Positions 47,991-58,185 are shown, counted from the first letter of the stretch. The stretch: 64,000 bases of DNA from Botryosphaeria dothidea (GCA_011503125.2 WWBZ02000022.1:3410001-3474000); one strand, 5' to 3'. Translations and numbers: made by a program. Notes: generated by a model not told the origin, from the sequence alone.

Positions 47991-48107
47991 AGGAGAGCCT
48001 AGGATTACCCTATTAGGCGGCGGGCTGCCTGGGGGGTCTAGAGGCATATCGTTGGGTAGGCTTAGGTGTCGGATAATAGATGTTCCGTAGAGGAAATTTT
48101 CGCCCAC
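47991..48107 (-). pseudogene. LINE-U ORF1 N-terminus (start codon at 48107), cut by Gypsy-C
   Basis: The minus strand opens with ATG at 48107 and codes for about 39 residues, including D-P-P-G-S-P-P-P-N-R, up to the AGGAG duplication. Skipping Gypsy-C, the same frame continues at 42326 (G-S-P-I-T-S-P-L-A-L-P), so this is the 5' part of the LINE-U ORF1. It shows no obvious RIP, unlike its continuation. The open frame seen across 47898-48107 reads into the LTR only by chance. Confidence 0.75.
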
Positions 48108-48655
48108 AGGATTTTAGGAGTAGAATTTGTATGAGAAGAAGTAGGATTACGAGCGTTTGATTACTGTAGATGTAATGCACTTTCGTCTCCTATTATTTCT
48201 AGTCTTCCTCTACCTCTATATAAAATTTGGGCCGAGTCCGAGAGGTCGTGGTAGGTATAGTGGGGTGTGGATTACGCGCAGGTGTGGTTCCTCAGCCAGC
48301 ACCTCTTTATCCCTATACTACGCAGTAGCGCGTATAGCCACAAAGCTAGAATTCGAGACTCTAGCTAAGGGAATTAGGGGCTTTCGATAGATGTCGATCT
48401 TGGCGTGGTCCTGAAGCAACAAGAATGCGGTTTTTTTTTGTGGTTCGAGCAATGAGATGCCTGAGGTAGTAAGGCAAGAAAGTCTGACAATGTCATATTG
48501 ATTTTTTGTTTCCGCCGATGCTCTCGTTTGATGAGCAAGCAATACAGCTCAGTAGTTTCTTTTGTCATGGGCAGATCGGGATGGAAATTGCATCTCTTTC
48601 GGTCTGTGTAGACACCGTCTTCTTCAGGTTGTAGATCGTATGTCAGATAGCCAAA
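48108..48655. other. Boundary stretch: probable LINE-U 5' UTR, then gene 3' flank
   Basis: CA and TG frequencies are normal here. The part next to 48107 is probably the 5' UTR of LINE-U, but I found no target duplication to mark its end. The rest is 3' flank of the HET gene. Short overlapping frames on both strands show no recognisable protein. Confidence 0.5.
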
Positions 48656-50465
48656 CTAAGGTTGGTATGGTCTTGCCCGGCATTTGGCCAGTTGACCGCA
48701 GAGTTTTATTAACGGAGGGTGCGCAAATCGTGCCCCCAGAGCGGGAATTTGGCTAAACGCAGTGATCGGTGCGAGGGTATCCAACCTGGCTGAATAAAGA
48801 GTGGCTAGAGATTTGAGCTTGTTCGCTGTCTTGGTTTCCTCCAGGGTATTCTCAATTGATGCGTTCATGTTGATCCAGGACCAACTCGGGATGAAGATGA
48901 ATCCGTTGGTGCACCATTCCCGGCCGTCGAACCTGGGAAGTACTTTCCATAGAAGCTCGTCCAGTAATATTGGAAGCCAAAGGCCAAAAGAAGAATCAAA
49001 TCCAAGTGAGCCCCTAATCAGCGAAGCAATTCCCGCGAGAGCGGAAAGTCGATCAGTCGGATGGCTAAGGGCAGTCCTTGTATAGCCCTTTAAGATGTTG
49101 GTCCACGCAGATTGGAATGTCTGCATGTCTTCTTCGCCAGTCTGAGCATTTCCGAGAGCCTTCAAAGTCGAATATATGTTTTTGAGAGGCTTAACTTTAC
49201 GATACTGATTCTCATCCCGATGAGCATCCGGGCTGTACTCGCAGACTAAGCTCGTCCTGCATTTCATATGTAACCCCTCTCTGGCCAAAGTAAAGGGTCC
49301 TGGGAGAGAGTATTCGCTCTCGAAACACCCAGCCGCGGGTGTCTAATACGCAGTGACCTGGCAGGTTGCCGTAAAACTTGCAGGATGACCGGGCCTGAAC
49401 ATAAGTGATGTGCTCCTCATCTTCAGCGACCTTAAAGTCTTCCCGCATGAGAGGAAAACGGTCTTGGAAACACCCTCCGTTGCTGTCCTCAGAGTCTGCA
49501 GCCGCAATCGTGAAAAGCGATCCAGCGTATACAGATTCCATCCGGGGCGCCTCCGTCTCGAAGTCACCGTCACTGCCCTGGATGATGCAAAGCGCATCTA
49601 TCCAAAGATACCGAATCGAGAGTTTTCGGCAAACGGTGGCCGCGTCTTGCATAGTCTTCGGTAACCTGTTCCACATGATTCGAGATGTGAACTCTTCGTA
49701 ATTCTGCCGCTCGAGCATGATGGGCTTGATGGGTCCCCAGCAATAGCTCAATGTGGCATATGGCTCATTTTTCGTACTTTCACCAGGGACCATTCGGATG
49801 TCTTCTGTTCCCACAGCCTCGACATCTAGCAACCTTGTCGGTTTCATGGCGCTGATGCCCATCCCACACTTCTTGTGAGTGGATGTGCAATTGTCCAACC
49901 ATTTCCGTATCAAAAGGAAGGCTTCATCGGATCCAGTGGACCTTGACCATCTGTAGTTTGCTTCTTCTGGCCATTCATCTTCCCGCTTTAGCAGGCTCCG
50001 GCATTTGCCTGCAGTGGATGAGTAGCTCTTCAAATGCCGATGTACTTGAGTCACCGAGAGAGCCTCGCCGTCTCCCACAGGATGCGCCCAGATGTGCACA
50101 TCGAATCTCCTGCAACCTTGCTGCGGCTGGTAGGAAAGACCATAAGCAACAGCATGCAGCTGCTTTGGCTCTCCGGAATGCAGCTTTTGGATAAGCTCCT
50201 TAGCTTGTTCGTCACCGTAGTATGCAAAGATGTAGTCAGCCAAAATGGCACAAAGGTGGCAATCATTCTCAGCGGCTGATTGGAAAAATTTGCGCGCATC
50301 GGAGCAGTACTCGAACCTGCTTTCGTATGAACCAAACCCTCTGTTGGGTCGAGCCTGAGTATTGGCTTTATCGGAGGTGATGTCGAAATAGTTGTTCTGA
50401 CGCAGGAGGCTCTGGCAAAAGCTGCACAGCCGATAAGGTACAACAGGGCTTTGGTCGGAAGCCAT
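48656..50465 (-). pseudogene. HET-domain (heterokaryon incompatibility) protein gene with one apparent +1 frameshift
   Basis: HET-domain proteins act in fungal non-self recognition, often triggering cell death after fusion of unlike strains. From ATG 50465 the frame reads 417 residues. It contains Y-A-T-L-S-Y-C-W-G (about 235-244), L-P-K-T-M-Q-D-A, I-R-Y-L-W-I-D-A-L-C-I-I-Q (about 285-297), a T-I-A-A-A segment and R-G-W-V-F-R-E-R-I-L-S-P-R-T (about 378-392), the classic PF06985 order. An N-terminal C-S-F-C...C-H-L-C-A precedes the domain. The normal C-terminal part (Y-T...L-S-H-P-T-D-R-L-S-A-L-A-G-I-A ... P-S-W-S-W) continues in the next frame from about 49260 to the stop at 48656. Dropping one A (plus 49262-49264) gives V-T-Y-E-C-R-T and a 602-residue protein. 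A 51-nt intron with a poor GTCTGC donor is a weaker alternative. It lies next to the RIPed block but is not itself RIPed. Confidence 0.8.
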
Positions 50466-51101
50466 CAGTCAAGCAAGGTTGCAGGCCTGTTGGCCCGGGT
50501 GCTGTGATAATGGCACAACCGAGCTGCACGCGAAAAGTTTCTCTGTGAATAAGAGAATCCAGGAGGATGAGGTGGATCAAATACCAAGATCAGACGTCGT
50601 CCATTCAAGCGTGTCAGCTCAGCCTTGCTGGCGGAGCGGGGCCTCTGGAAAGTCTGTGATTGGTGTATGAGATGTATGGCCCCCACGATTCTGCGGTGGC
50701 ATTCATCACATCTTCTACACAGCTTCACAATCCATTCCGGGAAACCAGAGGCCCGAAACGCCTGGAAAGGAGCACATTCGGGACTACCTCTTGTCCGAAG
50801 CTTCCTTGTGGCAACATCCTATTCCGAATTTATCACGAAGATCCTAAGAATGGTTTGATCTGAACCAGATGCTTCTGAATGAGGGAGGTAGACGAACTGG
50901 TGGGATATAGAGATTAAGTGAGTTGATATTCTTTTAGTTACCTTCCGACATTCATGCGCTTGAATATGACGTCAATCTTTTCTCAACATGCCTCTGTTTT
51001 TACAGATCGGTGGAGTGGATGGTGGCGGTTGGCCTGCCTCCAGAGTCAATAGAATCTAGGCTCAGAGCCACAGAGAATAAGGAGATAGGTGTTGCATTCC
51101 G
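50466..51101. other. Shared 5' intergenic region between the HET gene (-) and Dabb gene (+)
   Basis: 636 bp between two divergent start codons. It holds one perfect CRE palindrome (50967-50974, listed separately). I see no convincing coding sequence or TATA box. Overlapping short frames on both strands have no family features. Confidence 0.6.
50967..50974. promoter_or_regulatory. CRE/ATF-type palindrome TGACGTCA
   Basis: A perfect 8-bp TGACGTCA, 128 bp upstream of the Dabb start codon and about 500 bp from the HET start. Fungal ATF/CREB-type bZIP proteins bind this element. A stress-responsive role is inferred from position only. Confidence 0.45.
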
Positions 51102-51771
51102 ATGTCGTTGTTTAAAGATGTCGGAGTAATGCCGCCACTCCGCGAAGAGATTGACGCCATCGGCCCCGCGCCGAAGTGGGGGATCGACAAACACGAAAAC
51201 CTCACGAAGCAATCCACCCCCATCAACAGCCAAGGCGAAACTCACATTGACCAAATCATCAAAAATGACCCTCATCCATATCGGTCAGACCCGTCCCAGG
51301 TCCCTCCAACATCCGTACGACTCGCTAATGCGGGTCACGCCACAGTCCTCTTCAAATTCCGGCCTGAAGTGACGGCCGAGCACAAGGCCACCTTCGTGCG
51401 CGAGCTCAAAAAACTCAAGGACCTGCCCTGCGTCAAGGACAACCGGCTCATCGTCGGCGGCCCTTCCGTCACCGATCCGATTGAGTCGAGCAAAGGCTAC
51501 GAGTTCGCGCTGGTCAGCTACCACGAGGACCGTGCCGCTCTGAAGGAGTACCAGCAGAGCAAAGAGCATACGGAGTAAGATTTTCGATGTGAATGTGGTT
51601 TGTTGTATCTTTCTGACTTTTGACAGGGTGACGTCGACGTGTTTGTTCCCTTACAAGGAGGATATTACCAGGTTTGACTTTGAGGTTGCGCCGGAGGACG
51701 AGCATTTGTGTGGGAATCTTACTTCTGCTTTCGTTGGCGGGAAGGCGGGTGAGGGGAGTGAGAAGCTGTAA
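51102..51771 (+). CDS. Dabb (stress-responsive alpha/beta-barrel) domain protein, one intron
   Basis: Two exons, 51102-51574 and 51627-51771, give 205 residues. The 52-nt intron (GTAAGA...CTGAC...ACAG) splits a Glu codon and was needed to keep the frame past the in-frame TAA at 51576. The N-terminal 75 residues are polar with no recognised domain. About 76-190 fit the Dabb fold: H-A-T-V-L-F-K-F-R-P near the start, K-D-N-R-L-I-V-G-G, S-K-G-Y-E-F-A-L-V-S-Y, and L-x-x-Y-x-x-S-K-E-H at the end of the barrel, before a fungal tail. Dabb proteins are small dimers. Some are stress proteins, others act as cyclases or decarboxylases in polyketide or olivetolic-acid-type pathways, so function cannot be fixed. 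Its 3' end faces the ATP-grasp gene, 113 bp apart. Codon use is normal with no RIP. Confidence 0.87.
51575..51626 (+). other. Intron of the Dabb gene (52 nt)
   Basis: GT-AG intron: donor GTAAGA, branch-like CTGAC at 51614-51618, acceptor ACAG. Its removal joins H-T-E with V-T-S-T in frame. Confidence 0.85.
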
Positions 51772-51884
51772 ATTCGGGGCTCCAAGAGAAATGACAAAAG
51801 GAATTTGACAAATGTAAATTTCTCTATTTTGCTTATAGATCTTTTTGGTGATTCTTACACACGCGGTTTTACCCCATTTGAAGC

Positions 51885-53158
51885 TCAGAACGCCGGTTTT
51901 GCAGTTCGGAGCTCTTCCAGAGTGCACGACGACTCCAGTATCTGCTGCAAGAGTTGAGAATAATCCCAGCCAAGACCGGCCGCAGCCATGGCTGTCAGGC
52001 TAGCCTGATCCTCCCTGCCGGGTCTTCCGGGCCCAGTCATATTCTGTGGAAGTAAGGAGAGTGCACACTATTGCAGTGGGGGAACATGATACTCACAGGC
52101 TTCATGTTAATATCAAATAACGCAAAGGATGACCCATTCTTATCATTGAAGCGGCGAGCATCAATCCGAATGGGAGCCTTCGTCTGGAGCAGGCGCCCTA
52201 CACCCTCGCACTCTCTCGCAAGCGCGCCATACGCCGGATCATCCGCGGCCTCCTTCTCCGAGACCGTCCTCGAGTTCGCCGTGACGGCGACGGCGCCGTT
52301 GTACGGAGCGATACCGTCGACGTGGTTGAAGCGGACTACGACCGGCATTGCCCAGTAGTCGGGGCGGGTTGCTGAGGGCGGCATGACCGTGACGGTAGCC
52401 TCCTGGCCCGAAAGGTACTCTTCAACCATGATAGATGGGGATTCGGAGAATAGGCGTTCTGCATGCTGCTTGAGATCCGCGAGGGAGGGGCACAGCTTGA
52501 CGCCGTGGCTGCCGCGTCCGCGGATGGGCTTTGCGACGACAGGCCAGGAGGTGATGTGGTCTCGTGCCAGAGCTGCTCCAAGGTCGTCTTGCTGCGAAAT
52601 TATGCTGGATTTGGGAAGCGTGAAGCCTCGTTTCTTCCTCAGCATGCTGTTTACGTAGTTTTTGTCGTCGTAAGCGTCTACGAAGAGTGGCGGTTGTCCG
52701 ACGACTCGAAGGCTACCCTGATAAGGTTCCAGAGCGGAAGATGTCTGGAGTGGGTGGTCTTTAAAAAGAATGGTGTTCGCCCACAGGCAGGTCGCGCCAG
52801 CTCTCACTGCGTCTAGGATTCCTTGCTCATGGTCGGGAAAGACCCAATCGGCGTCTTTCGCTGGGTCAGTATTTTGTGCAGGGATCGCAAGCTGGATGCG
52901 GGCTTGCTCCTGGAGAGCGTAAGCAATATCTGCACCGGAGTCACGATAGCCTGCGAATTATCAGGAAAATTAATATTGATGAAGCAGTGACTGGCATTGT
53001 GCAGGCTTACCACCCGGCTTCTTTGGTTTCTGCACACCGTTGATGATGGGTGGGTCTAATGCTTGATAAAGAACAGCAACGCGGAGCTGACCCGAAGCAA
53101 AAGTGCGTCGAAAGATGTGGCCGTTGAGGCGCTGAGTCCGTAACAATGGTGGTCGCAT
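51885..53158 (-). CDS. ATP-grasp ligase-like protein (D-Ala-D-Ala ligase type), three exons
   Basis: Exons 53158-53011, 52950-52097 and 52043-51885 (introns of 60 and 53 nt, GTAAGC...GCAG and GTGAGT...ACAG) give 386 residues. The family joins a carboxylate to an amine or thiol through an acyl-phosphate, using ATP. Visible: N-terminal R-V-A-V-L-Y (about 26-31) with a loop P-G-G-Y-R-D-S-G-A-D; P-V-V-A-K-P-I-R-G-R-G-S-H-G-V (about 186-200), the ATP-binding Lys and Gly-rich loop; V-E-E-Y-L-S-G-Q-E (about 225-233); and F-D-I-N-M-K-P-N (about 328-335), the metal-binding segment, which spans intron 2. The length suits the D-Ala-D-Ala ligase-like group. Fungi do not make peptidoglycan, so the substrate is probably another amino acid or small acid. 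The start codon lies 129 bp from the end of the transcription-factor gene on the same strand. The frame is intact. Confidence 0.83.
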
Positions 53159-53287
53159 GATGCTTAATGCTGTGGAGTAGCTGAAGAGGGCGATGGGATG
53201 CTTTAAATAATCTCGGCGCCAGAAGAAAGTGGTGGCCGACGGACTACACCGAATCCTTCGGATTCATCCCGAGCGCGGACTGATCCG

Positions 53288-55460
53288 TTAAATCGAAGCA
53301 CCTCCGAGCCCCTCCACACCAAACGTTGCGAACCATTCCAGATCAAACCATCCGCTCATATCTCCAAGCTCATCTGTGACCAATTCCGTGGGATCAAATA
53401 ATAGGCCAAAATCCTGGTCATCCATACCTGTGCCGGCTCCGTCATTGTCAATAGGAAGCTGCTGTTCTTGATTAATGGATGGTAAATAAAGTCTACTGCG
53501 GTGCGTTGTAGACTCCTCTCTTCTCCTCCATGACTCCCTCGTTGCCTCTGCAAGCCTATCAAATTTCAATCTTGCATCCTTCGCCACTGACCACTTTTTG
53601 CCCAATGCATTCAGAGTTTCCGAGCATCTCCTTGAATGTTCGTTGAATAGATTCCCTGGACCGCTCTCGAATTGAAGGGCCAATCCAGAGACAAAAGAGC
53701 ATCGTAATTCCTAAGACGAAGATGCTATGAGCTTTGAGCCACGAATTCATCATCTGGCCAAACCGATTCAACTCGTAGTATATCCTGATGGTCTCCGTTG
53801 CGCTTTCAAAGCATATGTACAAGGATTCCAGAGATGGCCGTGGAAATGCAGGGCTAGGACGGTAAAGAAACAGGATGCACTGGTGGTACTTCAGCTCAAG
53901 AGAAGGCAAAACACGGTACGAAAGTGTCCTAGAAATGCCTCCGGATCTCTGAGACGAATGGTACTTTGCATGGTCCAAGAGCTGTTTGCAGGATGGGTGG
54001 ACAGTCTTTTGCCATTCCGCGAAATCCGTTGGCCATGGGAACCGTCTTGGAGATTGCGCGACACGATGGATCATCAGTTTAATCTCGGCTACGATTCGAT
54101 CGAAACGGAAAGACAAGTTCGCCGCGTAAAAGTTGTGTTGAGCCACGTCAGTCCGCCAGCGCTTCACCGGATTACTATGCGATGGTTCTTCCTCACCGGC
54201 AGATGTTGTGGCAAGCAAAGGATTGAGAAACTGTGCTGCCCCTTCGATGGAATCAATGTCGACTTCATCTGAGCCTTGCTCTCCAGGAAATTCAATGTCT
54301 ATAGCTTCATCTCTTAGCGTGAGCGGCCTGCCCAAAGTTGTGCAGAGCGTGCGGTCGAGTGAATAGGCGGACCAAAAGATGCTGCTTCTCGTGTCGTGCG
54401 GGGCAGCAGAACCTCCAAATCTTGGGTTCAGGCCAGATCCCGCATGAAGGGATCAGGTCCTTTTCATTTGGTCATACCTACAGGTTGTTTTCTCTGCAAA
54501 CCCAGGTCAAGGCAGCTGGCAAGTATTGTGTGAGTAAGAAACCATGCATTGAAGCTACCGGGGAAATAGAAGCTGCTAATCGCAAGTAGAAGCATGATCT
54601 GAACACCTTGGATGGATTCATGAAGAGGTATATCAGCAAGAGCCTTCATTGCAGAAACCAAGTAAGTAGCTGAGGCGAAGTCACCACCGAGTTGGGATTC
54701 CAGGGTGCTAGATCCAATGGCAATGATCAGGTACAGCATACAGACATCAGAATCTGACGCTTGAGGAGAACTGCTGGAGCATCTGTCCACGAGGTCATCG
54801 ATGTAGAGTTCATCGACGAAAGGATAAAGTGGGTGGAAGTGATCCAGGTAGGCAGCAACAAAGCGGTGAATCTCGGGAATAGAGGGAAGTTCCGGTGCGC
54901 AGGCCGTATCGGTGAATTGAGTTTGGGGAAGATCAGCAGAGAGTTGGGTCGAGAGGCCTTGAGTATGCGGTGCAGAGGCAAAGATCAAGTGAGCGAAGGC
55001 CAAACCAGATGACGGACCGAGGTATTTCGGAGAATTCGCAGCCTGAAGAGACAGAAGGCCGACCTCATGGGCAAGCGGCTGCTCAGGGCCAATGCGCGGG
55101 GCTGATGGTGTTTGAGCTTCGTGTGGGCTGGGATCTGCTGGAGAGTCCGCAGGGTAATGCGGCGGTGGACGTGGGGCAGGGCTGGCACTGGCACCTGAAT
55201 GAACCTGGAGGCGGTTCACTAGCGCCTCCAACCCATGAACGCGATTCTCCAGATGCAGACTGTACCTGTGCAGATGGCGTCAGAAGTAGCCAAATTATAC
55301 GACGGGCGGCAAACCTTTTCTCTGAGCCGGCGCTCTCCTCGCACGGTACGTGGGCCTTGGCGCAGTTTGCGCAAGGCATCAGGCCATCACACTTGACCTT
55401 GCGGTGCCTGCATCTGACGCAGGCAGTGTTTTTTCTCGGCAGCGGTGGATTGGGCGGCAT
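53288..55460 (-). pseudogene. Zn2Cys6 fungal-specific transcription factor, three exons, one apparent +1 frameshift
   Basis: Exons 55460-55315, 55265-54478 and 54412-53288, with introns of 49 and 65 nt. Residues 14-40 form a binuclear cluster, C-x2-C-x6-C-x5-C-x2-C-x6-C (Cys14,17,24,30,33,40), followed by a basic linker and a short L-E-N-R-V-H-G-L-E-A-L coiled coil. The middle holds the fungal_trans region: V-A-A-Y-L-D-H-F-H-P-L-Y-P-F-V-D, C-L-D-L-G-L-Q-R and S-I-F-W-S-A-Y-S-L-D-R-T-L-C across intron 2, then L-G-R-P-L. A late H-S-I-F-V-L-G-I-T-M-L-F-C-L-W segment is typical. At 53627 one extra base shifts the frame; without it S-I-Q-R-T-F-K-E runs into C-S-E-T-L-N-A-L-G-K-K-W and the protein is 685 residues. 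As sequenced, the frame stops at 53559, losing the last 90 residues but keeping the DNA-binding domain. It may regulate the adjacent ATP-grasp and GMC genes. Confidence 0.8.
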
Positions 55461-56047
55461 GATAGCGATCGGGCACGGAGCGGTTGCGAGAGGAGCTGAA
55501 CAGAGTGCCGGTACAGTAGGTGATTGCGAGGGCGGCAGGGCGGGAGCGCTCCGACGGACACGGACGAATCCCGACCAGCGCGAATCCGCTCCCGGTCAGC
55601 TCGTCGAACTGCATCATCGTGCCTTTCTTACAATGCTACATACTCGCTATTGTTCGTGAGCTTGTATGTGCAGCATATAGCGAGCCGAAATGACCTCGCT
55701 TCTTTCGCTGAAAACGTACTACCCTCGAGGTGCCCCGGACCGAGGTAATGCTTCGGCGAGTATCGAGTATCCATGTCGCCGTAATTTCCTTGACGGAAAG
55801 TACATGGGTCTTGCATTGACAAGACGTACTCCATCGAATGATACAAACGGTCGGTTGTTTGTTCCAAACAGTAAAAAATCGCATGTGCACGCAAGTCACT
55901 GCTTTGCCATAAATTCATCTGTAGTTTTGTAAACATAATTTCAAAAATCGTATGTACAAGCAAATACGTATCATACATGAGCTGCCATGTTGCCAATATC
56001 ATACAGGAAGCAAATGGTAGTTTTCGACATGGCGTTCAAGCATTTCT
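55461..56047. other. Intergenic: promoter side of the transcription factor, 3' flank of the GMC gene
   Basis: 587 bp. A 124-residue minus-strand frame (55628-56002) shows no family features and overlaps others. AT-rich runs near 55920-55960 may belong to the GMC terminator. Nothing else is recognised. Confidence 0.5.
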
Positions 56048-58103
56048 CTACGCGGCCCCGTTGATGATGATGTCCGCAGCCTTCTCAGCGACAGCGTACA
56101 CGGTACCCATGGTGTGGGCTGCCGGCACGAGCGGCATGACGCTGCCGTCAACGACGCGCAGCTTCTGAACGCCGTATACCTTGAGCTCCGCATCAACGCA
56201 AGCTCCCTCCTCCTTCTTGCCCATGTGGCACGAGCCAACAGGATGGTACACGGTGGTCGCGCTGTTGCGGATGGCACTGCCAATAGCCGCATCCGTGGTC
56301 ACATTGGAACCAGGCACAAGCTCAGTTGGGTTGAGAGGTGCGAACGCCTCGGTAGCGAACAGAGTACGAGCGAACTTGACAGCCTCGGTCAAAACCGCAA
56401 CGTCGACCGGGTTCTTCAGGAAAGCGGAATCTGCGAGCGGGCTCTCAAAGGGATCCGTGGACTGGATCTTGACGCTGCCACGGGAGAAGGGGTGCATCAG
56501 GGCTACGAGGACGGTTCCATCCGAGGGGATGGCCTCAATAGTTGCAGCGTCGGAAGCCACAAGGTTCTGTGTTAGCTGAGCATGCTGCGAAGCAAAGCCA
56601 GTGACGAAAGAAGCTGGCGTGTCTGCGTCGAGATAGTCACTCGCACTTTGGGCAGCAGCCTGGTCGTGGAGGGCTTGACCAGCAGTCGTGTAGTTTTCGG
56701 TAGGCAGGAAGAAGAGAATGTCGCCGGTGGCGGTCGAGTAAGGACCAGTCTTCTCACTGTCATACTGAGCACGGGCTTCGGCAGCAAAAGTGGTGTTCGA
56801 CTGCAGGTTGGCTGCCTGGAGAGCAAGGTCGATATTGTGGACAATGGGAACCATGACATGGTCGTGGAAGCCGTAACCAACGGGAAGGTCAACGACCGGA
56901 GAGATACCGAATTGAGAAAGAAGGGACGCAGGACCAATTCCGGACAGCTGGAGGAGCTGGGGGGTGTGAATAGCACCTGCAGCCATAATTGCCTCCTTGC
57001 TGACGGAGACGGTCTGACGCTCTGCGTCAGTCGAAGCTGCAAATTCGACCCCGGAGACCGCAGAGCCGTTCAGCAGGAGCTTCGTAACGTGAGTGTTCGG
57101 GAGGAGGTGGAAGTTGGTGCGCTCAGCGGCGGTGTCCCAGTAGCCCTTGCGGGCGGAGCTCCTAGTAACAGTAGTCGGGTCTTGGGCGTGTGTCATCCAG
57201 TATGCACCCAGAGCCTCGCCATTCTGGCCATCAAGAGGAATATTAATTCCAAGTTCCTTGGCAGCCGCGGCATAGTTCTCTGAAATTATCGTCAGGGCCC
57301 ATGTTCTCTCAGGCTATTTTAGTCACTTACCAGTCGACGGCCAGAACCAGGGGGAGTACGAGGCATGAATGCGGCCATCAGTACCATGAGCAGATGCGTC
57401 GTAAGTAATGTTGTACTGCACCGTGATGTCCTCATTCGGGGGAGAGAAGATTTCGCTCTGGCTACGTATTAGTAATGCTGACACGGTCCTATTTAGGCTC
57501 TCATTTACCTTCTTGAAAAAGGGCAGGAGTCCGGACCAGCTCCAACCCTCGTTACCCAATGCTTCCCATCGGTCATAATCGTGGGCAGAACCGCGGTGCT
57601 GAAGCATGCGGTTGAGCAGAGTTGAACCGCCAACAACCTTGCCCTGAGGAATCGAGACGGCGCGGTTGTTCACATCGGCCGTTGCAACATATGTCGTATT
57701 CCAGTCATACTTTGTTCCCACCGCACCTCCAGAAAGACCGGGGAGCTCAATAAAGTCCTCAGCCTGGTCACTGAATTCGAACGGGAAAGTCAGTGACAAA
57801 AGAAGTTGTATGATGGACGCCGTGGCCTTACAAGTCTCCTGCCTCAATAACAAGGACAGTGATTTCTGACAAGGTGTTAGTGCACATCTGTAAGAGTGTA
57901 AATTTTCAGCACGTACCTGGGTTCTCGGTGAGACGGTTGGCAACGGTAAGTCCTGACGCGCCACCTCCAACTATAACGTAATTGTAGCACGGGAGAAGAC
58001 CAGTCGCATTTGCAACGATACGCGGTTTACTCGTGGATGGATAGGCAAGAGCAGGAGAAAGAGCGATGGCCACAACAGTGGCTGACAGCGTTAAACGCAT
58101 CAT
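56048..58103 (-). CDS. Secreted GMC-family FAD oxidoreductase (aryl-alcohol/glucose-oxidase type), five exons
   Basis: Exons 58103-57917, 57865-57832, 57770-57509, 57457-57331 and 57279-56048 give 613 residues, the usual length. The four introns (51, 61, 51, 51 nt) all have GT-AG ends; the second exon is only 34 nt. M-M-R-L-T-L-S-A-T-V-V-A-I-A-L-S is a signal peptide, cut near A20. G-G-G-A-S-G (46-51) binds the FAD ADP moiety; G-G-S-T-L-L-N (121-127) and A-G-A-I-H-T-P-Q-L-L-Q-L-S-G-I-G-P (about 304-320) are the two GMC signatures. Near the end Y-H-P-V-G-S-C-H-M-G (His549) and P-A-A-H-T-M-G (His592) match the catalytic His pair of glucose oxidase and aryl-alcohol oxidase, so it probably oxidises an alcohol or sugar outside the cell or in the secretory route, making H2O2. 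No frame damage. The specific substrate cannot be read from sequence. Confidence 0.9.
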
Positions 58104-58185
58104 TCTGGAAGAGCGAAGGAACGAACAGCGTGAAAGATCGACGACACGCGGGTTGAAATGGGACGGGAAGTAGGGTCCCACCAGC

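Noticed and set aside
54970..55659. 229-residue plus-strand frame
   Set aside because: Antisense to the Zn2Cys6 cluster exon and the transcription-factor linker.
55628..56002. 124-residue minus-strand frame between the transcription factor and GMC genes
   Set aside because: No recognisable motif, intergenic position, overlapping frames on both strands.
56582..57283. 233-residue plus-strand frame
   Set aside because: Fully antisense to the last exon of the GMC oxidoreductase, whose motifs are clear on the minus strand.
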